Shown piece by piece: positions 35,314 to 47,400 of a stretch of 64,000 nt of DNA (the stretch's first letter is position 1; each line of letters opens with the position of its first letter). A program made the translations under genes and the position numbers. The notes below the pieces were generated by a model, which was not told where the DNA came from, made no database searches, and worked only from the letters and a program-made list of their open reading frames with translations. The stretch lies in assembly GCF_016545825.1 (NCBI RefSeq), contig NC_052613.1, forward strand, positions 49,830,112-49,894,111, given 5' to 3'. The DNA is from Eucalyptus grandis. Taxonomy: Eukaryota; Streptophyta; Magnoliopsida; Myrtales; Myrtaceae.

Positions 35314-35648
35314 GGCAAAGTTTGCTTCGCTTTAGTTCGGGATTGCCTTCACCCAGGCCTTGGCGATGGCCGCCATGGCCTCGCCAACCACAAGCAAGGG
35401 CGCCTTCGAGGTTGGCCTCGCATAAATCTAAGCGAAGCCTCCTCACCAGCAGCCCTCGGTGAGGTATATGTCTACAGTGTAAACCCGGGATGTTACAGGC
35501 AAAGTTTGCTTCACTTTAGTTCGGGATTGCCTTCACCCAGGCCTTGGCGATGGCCGCCATGGCCTCGCCAACCACAAGCAAGGGCGCCTTCGAGGTTGGC
35601 CTCGCATAAATCTAAGTGAAGCCGCCTCACCAGCAGCCCTCGGTGAGG
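35283..35648. repeat. 184-bp tandem duplication joining a TRIM end and flank
   Basis: Two copies of period 184 (35283 and 35467). Each begins with the last 31 bp of the TRIM LTR (TATGTCTACAGTGTAAACC onwards) and continues into the GGCAAAGTTTGCTTC flank. The duplication therefore happened after TRIM insertion. Confidence 0.92.
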
Positions 35649-35650
35649 TT

Positions 35651-36807
35651 GAGCAAGGGCCGCGACCCCCACTAGAAGCTCCGCTGGCCACTGTGAGAGA
35701 ATTCCATGGTGAGGAGAGAGAAAAGAAAAAGAACATGGAAAAAAATGAAAAAGAAAAATTAAAAAAAAAAATTAAAAAAGCTATTTAAAGAAATTGCCAC
35801 ATCATCTGGCATCCATGTCAACACCAGCCGGCAAAAATTGGCTGGATTACGTGCTATTTTTGTTGGTAGAAACTCTCCAAATTTCCCTAAAATTTCCTAA
35901 ACAGTGGACCTAGCAGGGATTTTCGCATGCCATTACAACCCTAAGCTACCGCTTTATATTGGGAAAATATCTATTGCAGTTGTAACTCTAAGACTGAAAA
36001 GCAATACTGTATTGATAGTGAAAAAAATTACCTAAAGTAATTTTCCCGCTCTAATTTTGAAAAAGTTCTTTACCTAAACATGCGTACGTATTCTTTTTTA
36101 ATTTATTTCTCTTCAATAATTTGTGTTCCTAACTGCTCATCCTCTGGTCAAGAGGTTTAAATTCTCTAACGAGAACTAGGACATTGAGATGCTTACGTTC
36201 AATGGGATGAAATGGAACGCCTGTTTCCAGGAACTTTCCAAGCATTGCTACATTGAGCGGACTTTGGACACCCTTGACAATTGACTATAGAATTGATTGG
36301 TCGTTGATTTGGACGGACAACTTCACCATTGAAGCAGTCAAGTACTTGCCAAGAACGTTGTTAAAAAAAAAAAAGTACTTGCCAAGAACGGATATTCTAC
36401 AAGAGTATCAAGTCTCTGAGATCATCAATACTTCTATAATGCCTCTCGGAAGATTTCCCTCTGGCATCCATCTAATGTAGCCAAGTTGCCAAAAATAAAA
36501 AAGAAAAACAATCATGCCTTTGTACTTTCACAATTAATCTCCACTGTAGGACCCAGCCAGGATTGCTACTTGAGCAGACTTGATGTGTCATATTTCAAAG
36601 TCTTCGCTTAGAACGCGTAATCCGACACATTGCCCTTTTCTTCTACTTCTATCTCAGAATTAAATGGCAGGAAGAGATCAAGCACCAGGAGTCCATTTCT
36701 GTTCACGGTATTACGGAAGCTAACAAGAGTTTGATATCTAACCAAAAATACTTGCTCTGTGAAAGTTTCAAATTTCTGTTTCTGCATCATCATTCTTCTC
36801 AAGTTCC
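35651..36807 (+). other. Intergenic DNA and 5' flank of the receptor kinase
   Basis: A-rich to about 35800, then unremarkable. From about 36140 it resembles the region upstream of the second kinase copy (52290-53000), so this is where duplicated module 1 begins. The final 300 bp (36490-36807) diverges from module 2. No gene is supported. Confidence 0.45.
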
Positions 36808-39255
36808 ATGTCTCAAAACCTCATGCGACTAATACTTGTTCTGTGTTCCCTCGGTCTCTTGCTAGAAACAAACTTTGTAGTTGTGTATGCAGATGAAGAT
36901 TCTCTCCTGCCGATGGAGATGACAACATATTGCTGTGATTCTTCTGCAGAAGACATTCCATCTGATGTCCAGATAAAAAGTCTTAGCCTGAAAGTTAAAG
37001 CCAGTGAAGCCGACCTCGAGGACTATGGTACCCCAGCGCATCCCCAGATATCTGTTTGTATGTCTCATAAACAATTTACCCACAACTTCACTGTCTCTCC
37101 TGGACACAAGTTCACCAGACTTCATTTCTGTCTAGCCTCGTATCCAGGCCTAAATGTATCGGATGCATTATTCTCTGTTAGTGTTGGTCAATACACTTTG
37201 TTGAGAACCTCCCAGTCCTCCTATTCGAGAGATTCTTCAGATATTAAATGTGTGATTCGAGAATTTGTTATGAAGGTGGATGCCCAAATTCTAAGCATCA
37301 CATTTACCCCCTCATCTGGTCATTCTAAAGCCTATGCATTTGTGAACAAGATCGAAATCATTACTATGCCTGCGAATGTATACATGCAAGATGTTCGACT
37401 TCCACTTGTTGGAAATTCCTCCCAAATATATGCTGTAAATTACACAGTACTCGAGACAATGCACAGGGTAAATGTAGGTGGCGATGACATCCCTCCCGAA
37501 GGTGATGCCAGGATGTGGCGCTCGTGGTCAGGAGATGAAGATTACTTTGTTCCTGATGGAGCCCTCACTTCTATCCTTCAATCTAAACTTGGAATAAAGT
37601 ACAGCCCTGAGGTGCCTGCCTACACTGCACCAGAGAAGGTTTACTCGACAGCAAGAACATTAAGTCCAAAATCTGGTGGAAATATGAGCTGGTCATTCCT
37701 TGTGAATTCGGGGTTCTGCTACCTTGTCAGGCTTCATTTCTGCGAGATCACAAGAGAGATCAGACAAAATGGAAGGGTTTTCAAAGTCTACATCAATAAT
37801 ATGACTGCTGGTATAGTGAGATGGAGTCGTATGCCTGGAAGGCCAGTCTATCGAGATTATATTATTGATTGCTCAGAACTAGATACAGGAATGGAGGATC
37901 TGCAGATCACAATAAGTAGTGATAATGGGCCATCTGAAAGTGATTGCCAGGGCATCTTGAATGGGTTGGAGATTTTCAAATTACCAGACTCCAGGGATAA
38001 TTTGGCAGGGCTCAATCCATTTGGTACAGCAACTTCTCATGGTTCGCCTTACAGAGAAGATAAAGCTACTCGAATTAGTTTGAGCATCTTTTATGGGCTT
38101 TTTGCAGTGGTTTTTCTGTTTTCCTTTACACTGTTGTACATACCTTCCGAGTGGTATGGCACATTCTCCCTATGCCAAAAACGAAGTTCAAAATGCTGCA
38201 AGCCATTTGGGGAGAACGCCATCCCATTGACAAAGATCATGTCCACGACCAACAACTTTTCTGATGACGCTCTCATTGGAACCGGGGGATTTGGGAAGGT
38301 CTACAGGGGATCCTTGGATGGTGGTGCGACTTTGGTTGCTGTAAAGCGTGCCGATCCTTCTTCACACCAGGGTTTACACGAGTTTCAGACTGAAATATCC
38401 ATGCTCTCAAAGCTACGCCATCACCACCTTGTCACCCTTATGGGGTATTGCTTGGAGCGCAAAGAAATGATACTCATCTATAACTTCATGGGTCGAGGGA
38501 CCTTGCGAGAACATCTATATAAGACCAACAGCCCTCCACTTCCATTGAAGAAAAGACTCGAAATTTGCATCGGTGCAGCACGTGGGTTACACTACCTCCA
38601 CACCGGCTGGAAGCAGATTGTCATCCACCGAGATGTGAAGAGCAGCAACATACTGTTGGACGACAAATGGGAGGCTAAGGTGTCCGACTTTGGATTGTCA
38701 AAACTTGGGCCCGATGCAATGAACCAATCCGACATGCAAGTTAGCACTGCAGTAAAAGGAAGCATAGGATATCTTGACCCCGAGTATTATCGCCGTCTCA
38801 AACTTACAGCAAAGTCAGATGTGTACTCATTTGGAGTAGTGTTGTTTGAAGTTCTCTGTGCCAAACCTGCAATATTACCTGCCCATGGGAATGGGGATGG
38901 ACCACAGAGTCTGGCTGAATGTGCCTTAAAATGTTATCATTCAGGTATGCTTGGTCAGATGATTGATCCATATTTACAAGGAAAGATCGACCCCGACTGT
39001 TTCCGGACATTCACTGATGTAGCAGTTAAGTGTTTGGCAGAAACAGGAAGAGAGAGACCCTCAATGGGATATGTTTTATGGAACCTAGAGCTAGCATTGC
39101 AGCAGCAGAGCAGGGCTGATGGAGAAAAGCTCAGAGGTCCAGCAGATAAGATATTGGCCGGCAATTCATCAATATTAGTTGCTCATCAATTATATAACTC
39201 CGATAAGAATATTGGGGCAGAATTTTCTGAAATTATTCACCAAACTGCTCGATGA
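36808..39255 (+). CDS. FERONIA-like (CrRLK1L) receptor kinase, intact
   Basis: Single-exon gene of 815 codons. The order is signal peptide (about 1-28), malectin-like ectodomain (about 35-400), one transmembrane helix (about 422-444) and a Ser/Thr kinase domain (about 485-760). The glycine loop reads GTGGFGKVY, the ATP-binding Lys is in VAVKRA near 513, the catalytic loop is HRDVKSSN (607-614), DFG is at 627-629 and SDVYSFG contains Asp 671. CrRLK1L proteins sit in the plasma membrane, bind RALF peptides and cell-wall pectin, and act in growth, fertilisation and immunity. This protein is shorter than Arabidopsis FERONIA (895 residues), and its ligand is unknown. It converges on the truncated NOP14 pseudogene. 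Confidence 0.93.
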   Translation: MSQNLMRLILVLCSLGLLLETNFVVVYADEDSLLPMEMTTYCCDSSAEDIPSDVQIKSLSLKVKASEADLEDYGTPAHPQISVCMSHKQFTHNFTVSPGHKFTRLHFCLASYPGLNVSDALFSVSVGQYTLLRTSQSSYSRDSSDIKCVIREFVMKVDAQILSITFTPSSGHSKAYAFVNKIEIITMPANVYMQDVRLPLVGNSSQIYAVNYTVLETMHRVNVGGDDIPPEGDARMWRSWSGDEDYFVPDGALTSILQSKLGIKYSPEVPAYTAPEKVYSTARTLSPKSGGNMSWSFLVNSGFCYLVRLHFCEITREIRQNGRVFKVYINNMTAGIVRWSRMPGRPVYRDYIIDCSELDTGMEDLQITISSDNGPSESDCQGILNGLEIFKLPDSRDNLAGLNPFGTATSHGSPYREDKATRISLSIFYGLFAVVFLFSFTLLYIPSEWYGTFSLCQKRSSKCCKPFGENAIPLTKIMSTTNNFSDDALIGTGGFGKVYRGSLDGGATLVAVKRADPSSHQGLHEFQTEISMLSKLRHHHLVTLMGYCLERKEMILIYNFMGRGTLREHLYKTNSPPLPLKKRLEICIGAARGLHYLHTGWKQIVIHRDVKSSNILLDDKWEAKVSDFGLSKLGPDAMNQSDMQVSTAVKGSIGYLDPEYYRRLKLTAKSDVYSFGVVLFEVLCAKPAILPAHGNGDGPQSLAECALKCYHSGMLGQMIDPYLQGKIDPDCFRTFTDVAVKCLAETGRERPSMGYVLWNLELALQQQSRADGEKLRGPADKILAGNSSILVAHQLYNSDKNIGAEFSEIIHQTAR

Positions 39256-40202
39256 AAGATTTATAAGTAAGTTAGGTTCTTGTGGTGTAGCTATATCTCT
39301 TGTTCGCTGCTGCTCCTTGTAAACCTCAAATTCATGTAAATCCTATTGTGTGATTGTTCTCATGTAATAAGAGTTGAGCTTCGAATGATTAGCCCAAAAG
39401 AGAATAAGGAGACAACTAATCCTGGAAGAACCTTGATGGATCAAAACAATTGACATCATCCATTACATTGCTTTGTCAGTCTCATCCCCTTGCTCTAGGC
39501 TCCTCTAGGTTACCGAAAAACCTGGGTAACAGTGCACTTTTTGTACAAGTCTCAGAAATCTAAGCAAAACCGATGTGGTTGATACAGGCCTAGCTGATAC
39601 TTGCGCTAGGCGTCATGAAGCTTCTTTATCGCTTTAACATAGAAACTCTGACAATGCTATGTGCACGTCACAATGTCCTATCCCGTGAGCAGTAGGTTCT
39701 AATCAATTTAGGTAATGTTCTCTATCTTAAAACCTTATTTAGTAATGGAGTTTTAGGTAGAATCCCTCATAAACTCCCAAGAAGTATCTTTGCGATATCA
39801 ATAACAAGAATTTCTCAAGCGGTCCGTAACTGCTACTAACTCCGCAAAGCTTCAGTTGGGATTGCATGTTAATAAGAAAATAAATGTTTCCACAGATCTT
39901 CTATTAAAATTTGAAGATTGAAAACTTCTTCCTGCTTATCTTCATGCATAGTAAGATAAGATTTGAAAATAAAAAACTAATCTAACTGATCCAGATTGAC
40001 CAACTTTCAATATTTTATGAAAAACTAGAGTGAACTCTTGAAATCTTTATGACAAATCCACCTTTTATAATGGAGAATTAGATATCGCAGGTCAATAGCT
40101 ACTAAAACTTTTCTAAAGACGAGCGACAACACTTAAAAGAAATTGTGGCTGTATTCCTTTGTCATACGGAAACTGTAATGTGAGCACAAGCGCATAGACA
40201 TA
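39256..40202. other. Kinase 3' flank
   Basis: Probable 3' untranslated region to about 39375; CATGTAATAAGAG may contain the polyadenylation region. About 39390-40060 is absent from module 2 and I cannot classify it. Confidence 0.4.
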
Positions 40203-42385
40203 TGTCACCGGTCGGCAGTTCCTTGACCGCGGAATAAGGGTCTATTTGTTTTTACTCCAAATAATGTTTGATCTATTCTTTTATTCCCTAAAACGAAAAA
40301 AGAACAAAAATCCGTTTAGTAAAATTTTTAATCTTGCGAACAAAAATATTTTTTTTCTGTTCCTGAGATTAAATTAGGAATGGAATCAAGAAATAGAAAA
40401 AAGTAGTTTTTTTGTTCCCAAGAACAATTCTTAGAATCAGTTCCTATTTTTTTCTTTTCATCTATTTTTTTTTTCCTCTTCTTCTCTTCCCCTTTCTTCT
40501 TCCCTTTGGCAGGTCACCAGCCTCGGCTATGGCCTGCGACCGGCCAAACGAGGGCCAACAACCTCGCCAGAACATCGCCAGCGCCCAGTGACGCCAAGCC
40601 ATGGCTAGGCTCGTCGGCCCAAGCCTCACACAGCCACGATGAGGCTCAGCCTTCCCAAGCGAGGGCGAGGCCGACCTTGCGTTGCGTGGGGGAGGTTTGG
40701 CCTTGCCCAAATTTGGCCGAGCGAGCTCACCAAACCTTGCCCAGCCAGTCCGCCCGCCACGATGGTGGCCACGACCGGCTACAAAAAGAATGAGGAAGAA
40801 AAGAAAAGGAAAAAGGAAAAAGAAAAATGTAATAAAAGTATTAAAAAATTAAAAGAAACATAAGAATTTATAATCTTACCAAACGCATTTTTATCTTAGG
40901 AATAGAAATTTAAACAATTACCAAGTGCGTTTTTTTTACTCAAAAATTGTTCCCGGGAATAGAATTCGAAAAAACAATTTCTGATAAAAAATTATTCCCC
41001 GAAACAAAATGGTTACCAAAGTGCAACGCTTAGCGAGCAGAAATCACTAGGCTAGCCTTCGTTCAATAGTTATTCTAGAGAACAATACATTGAATAGCTT
41101 CCTCATACAAGATTGCATCACGCCCAACTTAGCTTGAGTGTATGTTCTCTCAAATGAGATAGCATATCAATTTAGGCTTGACAGTTGGTTTCAGCCTACC
41201 ATGGCCTCATCAGGAGAATAGCATTAGCTCCTGATTAGTTCGTGCACAAATGGCCAACCTCGCCTTCCGAGCTCCCAAGTAACATAGTCTTTCTATCCTA
41301 GAACTCGTACCAACCATCTTAACACCACTCCCTTGGACTAGTTGTGTTCATCCCCTCTGGATCACTTACTCTTCACCCAATAACCCAAGCTCCACTCACA
41401 AGTGTCACCGGTACAAGAGAATCACAAACCGTGACATTCTCCCCCACTCTACTCCACAACGCTCTCGTTGCAGGATGTTCTATTGCTTCCTAGCATTTCC
41501 TTAACCATTGATGCGCCACTTTAGATCATACACCAAATGGTAACACTCGCAACAAAATAGGCCGCTCCATTGGTAGCTTTTTTTTATCACATTCTTTTTG
41601 GGCCCCTTCGGTCACTTGCGCTTTCCTTGGCAAGTGTGGCATTTTTCCCAACCTTTTGGCAACACAACCTTTTGGCAACACCCTCTTCTGCCTACTAAGC
41701 TTCTTAATCCTAGCAGACCAGTGGAGGTTATTTCCTTGTTGGAAACATGGCAGTAGGCCTTTTCTTGAGAATCACCAATTGATCCAAGAACGTTTCCCCT
41801 GTTCAGTGAGAAACTGGATCTTTCATATGCCCCCATTGCCGTCCTAGATGCTAGTCGAGAGCCATGCTTTATTCATAGATTTTCTTCAGCTCAACTCATT
41901 GATTGGAGTGATCTTGCTTTGATACCATATATCATAGGTCAGTAGTTCCTTGGCTATAGAATAACTCGTGCATCGCTTGACAAGTAGAAATCACCAAGCC
42001 AACCTTCGTTCAATAGTTGTTCCGAAGAACAATTTCGCAAACAACTTCCTTATATGAGATCGCACCATACCTAGTTTAGCTCGAGCGTCTAGTCTATCAA
42101 ACAAGATAGCAAATCATTTTAGGCTCAACAACTAGTTTTGGTCTACTATGACCTCAATAGGAGATTGGCATCAACTTTCGACTAGTTTGTGCATAGGAGA
42201 CCGACCTCGCTTTCAGAGCTCCTAAGTAACATAATCTTTCTATCCTAAAATTGCTAACATCAAGCGTCCCGACACTACTCCCATTGACCGGTTGTGTTTA
42301 TCCCCTTTCCATCATTCACTTTCCACCTAATAACCCGAACTCCATTCACAAGTGTCACGAGTATAGAGAATCACGGACCATGACA
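40203..42385 (-). mobile_element. TRIM/LARD-type LTR element with nested insertion
   Basis: Two direct LTRs: 40203-41436 (interrupted) and 41930-42385 (456 bp, first base pair mutated). On the minus strand the primer-binding site TGGTATCAAAGC (41916-41927) lies beside the right LTR, and the polypurine tract AGAGTGGGGGAGAA lies beside the left LTR at 41437-41450. The interior is only about 490 bp, with no gag or pol. CATA flanks both ends. Module 2 shows the empty site near 55735-55755. Confidence 0.87.
40237..41020. mobile_element. Insertion nested in the left LTR
   Basis: About 780 bp with no counterpart in the intact right LTR. It begins GGGTCTATTTGTTTTTACTC just after TAA and has a GC-rich core at 40510-40760 between AT-rich arms. 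The terminal repeats are not clearly symmetrical, so I do not assign a superfamily; PIF/Harbinger or Mutator are possible. Confidence 0.55.
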
Positions 42386-43129
42386 CATACATATAAGCCT
42401 TAGAAAATGCTAACTAGACGTATATGCATAGTTAAACACCTTACTATTACTAAATAAATATAAGCATAAACCAACATCTTGATAGATGTAAAATAAAAAA
42501 ATCCATGCCTTCATGTGTTCCTGCGTCATCCGACTTGAAGGTGGGCAAATCACCCTCAATGGAAGTGGCAATGGATGCATTCTTGAAGGAATCCAGTGAT
42601 GCCTAATCTTGAGAATATGTACTTCCTCATGTTACCTGACAAAATTTAACTGCACATCAATAAAACATCAGTGAGTGTTTATTTTCATTGGCTGAAAAGA
42701 ATGGAAATTCACACAATTCAACATTGAGATGCCAATTTGACCAGCAAAAACCAATCTCATTGTAAGTGTTTAGCAACAACGGTAGATCGTAAAGCATTTT
42801 AATAACTAGAATCAAACATAAAACGCCGGGATTGGAATGTAAAGCCAAAAGGATAATCTTCGTCCTGTTTTACATAACTTTCTTCAAAATTGAAACGACA
42901 TTCCTGTAGGAACAGACAGGAGCCTGACTGAAAAACTTCTCTCGATATATCACTTATCCATCCGCTGCAATATTTATATGCCGCGTGCAATCAATGCATT
43001 GCAACAGTGGCTCCCACTAATCCTCTGCCACGGCAACAACCAGTGCTACCACAATCACAAGCTGAATTCACAAGTTCCTAAGCGTCGAGACTCCTTCAGT
43101 CCATCATAATGTTCGGTGAGAGAGTATTG
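42386..43129. other. Intergenic DNA between the kinase and the NOP14 pseudogene
   Basis: Matches 55740-56530 of module 2 in diverged form. No gene is supported. Confidence 0.45.
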
Positions 43130-44461
43130 TCAAGTCCCATTTTCATCTCCTCTGCCTGCCTTTCCCAGTCGTCCTGATTTAGAACCATGCTCCTGGTCCT
43201 GCAGAAAAGCTTTCGCTCTTCCGTGCTTCTCCAATCTTTCTTGTTCCAGCAATGCCTTATCTCTTTCTTTCACCTCAAATGAGAAATAATTTTCTTCACG
43301 AAGTTCACGAACCACCTCTTTGGCTTCCTGCTTTATAAGTTTTTTCAACTTTCTCCTTTCAGGACGCTCATGATCTGGACCATAATCTCTGTCCTTAACA
43401 AAGCTGTCAGAAGAAAAAAAATCTCCATCAGATTAGTAAATCATTTACTAACAGAGGGCAAAACTGTGTATATGCAGTCCAGACTAAGCATACAGTGAAA
43501 AAGGTGCACTACGCGTATTCAAAACACCACATGCATGACACCTCCACATCTGGCCTTCAATGGAAAAAACATATGTAGGTACCCTGGCCATACGAAAGTT
43601 TCAATCACACACCACCACCTTACCACCTAGAGAGTCCCTGACTGAAGATAGACATACAGCTGCATTTAGCCAACGTGAGATTTTATACACAGTGAGATCC
43701 TTTTGAGCATATTTCACTTTTTCTGCTTACAAAGTTGGACATTTGGAAACTGCAAAATAGCTAACATCCATTCTGCACTAAAAAGAACGATGGGCAAAGA
43801 AAGATAAAAGATAAACCCAAAACATGCTAACTGATATCATCGGAGCTGAAAAAAGAGGATTCCTCAGGCATGTCAATTATTTTTCAGAAAATTCAAAGAG
43901 CTAAATTCACTTGCACCTTCGCGAATACACAGTAGAGGCCTTTGCACTCTAAATTCCATATGATTGTCAAGCTGTCACAAAACAACATACTCGTGCATGC
44001 CAGTCATTTTCATCTCAACTCATCAGTCTCCTTGAAATTCCCAAGTTGTCAGGCAAATTCACAAATGGAAAGGAAAACCACGAGATGTACCTGAAAATTT
44101 TGGTTAGGTCCTATTTTTCCGTCTGTTGCTGCAGAGAGCAAAGTTTTTAGAAACATTATGGCCTCTGGACAAAACTTCTGAGATTGTTTAGTTACCTTCA
44201 ATAGAAACAAGTGACATCAGTTAATTGCAGCTGCACATCTAAAAACCAATAATGAAGCTTCAAAATACCAACCACTATATGATCAAGGTTGCAAATGCAT
44301 AGTAAAAAGATGAAAACACTATGTCAAGAGTGCTAAAGACTACTTTGCTCAAGTATAAACCCAGCAGCCAAGCATTCACAAAGAGCAATTAGCTTGCAAC
44401 ATGTCCAATGTTTGTAACAGCCTATAATACAAAAACACGTTTACGGATTATTGATGATCTA

Positions 44462-47400
44462 TGTGAGGAAAACTTACTCCGTATTATTCAATAAAGTTTA
44501 ATATATATACATCAAAAATAAACCTTAAAAGTGGTAAAGACTAATTTACCCTTCTTGCTCCTAACACTCCCCCTCAAGCTAGAGCATAAATATTAATCAT
44601 GCCCAGCTTGTTACAAATATGTTCTATCCTCCCATTACCCAAGGACTTAGTAAAGATGTCTGCAAGTTGTTCGCTGGTTCGAATATGATTAGGAAGAATT
44701 ACTCCACTTTGCAACTTCTCTCGGATAAAATGACAATCAACCTCAATGTGTTTTGTTCTCTCATGAAACACCGGGTTGGAAGCTATATGCACTGCAGCTT
44801 TATTATTGCACCACAGAGTCATGGGTACTAAATCTTTAAAGCCTAACTCAGTCAATAACTGTCGAATCCACACTAATTCACACGTCACTTGTGCCATGGC
44901 TCTATATTTTGACTCAGCACTAGAGCGGGCAACAACACTTTATTTCTTACTTTTCCATGATACCAGATTTCCTCCGACTAAGGTACAATACCCAGTAGTT
45001 GATCTTCTATCATCTGGAGACCCAACCCAATCAACATCAGAAAAACCTTCAACTCTAATATGACCATGGTTTTGGTAGACAATTCCTTTTCCCGGAGCTT
45101 TCTTCAAATACCTCAATATCCGAATAACTGCATCCCAGTGAGATGTATGAGGGGAAGACAAAAACTGGCTTACTACACTGATAGGAAAAGCAATGTCTGG
45201 TCGAGTAATTGTAAGATAATTCAGTTTACCTACCAGTCTTCTATATCTCTTGGGATTATTAAGAATTTCTCCTCCATCAGCAACTAATTTAACCCCTTGT
45301 TCCATGGGTGAATCAAGAGGCTTTGATCCCAACATACCTGTCTCAGTGAGCAAATCCAAGACATATTTTCGTTGTGACAGAACAACACCTTTTTGTGATT
45401 GCGCCACTTCGATTCCTAGGAAATATTTCAATTTTCCCAAGTCCTTAGTTTGAAACTGTTGCTGAAGATAGGTTTTTAGCTCAGCTATACCAACCAAGTC
45501 ATCTCCCGTGATGATAATATCATCAACATACACAATCAAGAATAGTTTGCCTCCCCCTGATTGTTTATAAAAGAAAGAATGATCATTTCCACATCTTGAT
45601 AGCCCAAAAGACAGTACAACCTCATAAAATCTTCCAAACCACGCTCGTGGAGATTGTTTCAAACCATATAAAGACTTTTTAATTTGCAAACTAGTCCGAC
45701 TCCCCGAGCAACAAACCCTGGAGGTTGCTCCATATAAACTTCCTCATGAAGAGTGCCATGCAAGAAAGCATTCTTAACATCAAGCTGAAATAAAGGCCAA
45801 TTATATGTTGCAGCAAGAGAGATCAAAATACGAACAAAAGTAAGTTTGGCAACAGGAGAAAATGTGTCTAGATAGTCAACCCAATACACCCGAGCATACC
45901 CTTTTGCAACAAGTCTTGCTTTTAAACGAGCAAGAGAACCATCGGGGTTAACTTTTACAGCATACACCCATCGACAACCAATAGCATTTTTGCCTAGAGG
46001 AAGTGGTACTAAGTCCCAAGTTTGATTAATCTCGAGAGCCTGTAATTCTTCTTCCATTGATGTCCTCCAGCCAGAACTTTGTAACACCTCGGCGACAGAC
46101 TCGGGGATAGGATATTGTTCAACAGTAGTTAAAAAGGCTCGAAAAGTAGGAGACACAGAAGAGTGAGAAATAAAATTTGCAATAGAATGTTGAGTACAAG
46201 TACGTGTACCTTTGCGATGAGCAATAGGAATATCAAGATCAGATACAAGAGGAGGGACAGCTAATGGCGGATCTGGAGCAGAAGACGACGTAGTAGTGAC
46301 ATGAGGAGCAGGGGGAGCAATAGTAGCAACACGATGACGTCGAGTATAAACCTAGAGAGGAGGTGGTTTCTCTGTAGATACTGGTGAAACATTTGGAATA
46401 GTAGACCGAATGGTGGTCACATACAAGTCTTCATCCAATTTAGACACATCAATTGGAACATTATGATAAGGAGTGGATTCAAAAAATGAAACATCAGCTG
46501 TTACAAAATATTTTCTCAGTAATAGAGAATAACAGCGATATCCCTTTTGAGTGCGGGAATAACCCATAAACATACACTTGAGTGCCTTGGGATCAAGTTT
46601 TGATACTCTGGGTCGATGATCACGAACAAAATAGACACAACCAAAGATACAGGGTGGTAGGACAAACAATGGTTCACTAGGAAACAAGGTGGAAAAAGGA
46701 ATACCACCTTGCAGAATAGAAGAAGGCATGCGATTAATGAGATAACATGCAGTTAGAACAACATCAGACCAAAAGGTTTTCAGTACCTTCATCTCAAATA
46801 ACATGGATCTAGTAACTTCCAATAAATGCCTATTCTTCCGTTCAGCAACACCATTTTGTTGTGGAATATCAGGACAGGAAGATTCATGGATCATACCATG
46901 TTGAGTCATAAAATCATAAAAAGATGTGGAAAAATACTCCTTAGCATTATCAGAACGCAGAACTTTAACATGCGTGCCAAATTGAGTATAAATTTCAGAT
47001 ATAAATGCACGAAAAATAGAAAATAATTCTGAACGATATTTCATTAAATATAACCAAGTAACTCTAGAATAGTCATCGACAAAAGTAACAAAATATCTTA
47101 AACCCAAATTGGAAACCACATGACATGGACCCCAAATATCTGAATGAACTAATAAAAAAGGAAATGATGATCGTTTAATGAATCGAGGTGTATAACTAAC
47201 ACGATGTAATTTGCCAAGTTGGCATGACTCGCACTCTAGACTAGAAAGAGATTAAAAACTAGAATCCAACTTTTGAAGACTACGTAGAGAAGGATGACCA
47301 AGACGACAATGGATTTGATGTGGGGACGCAACACTTGTGCAAGCAACTGAAGAAGCATCTTCAAGTACATATAGCCCCCCTTCCTCACGTCCTCTACCAA

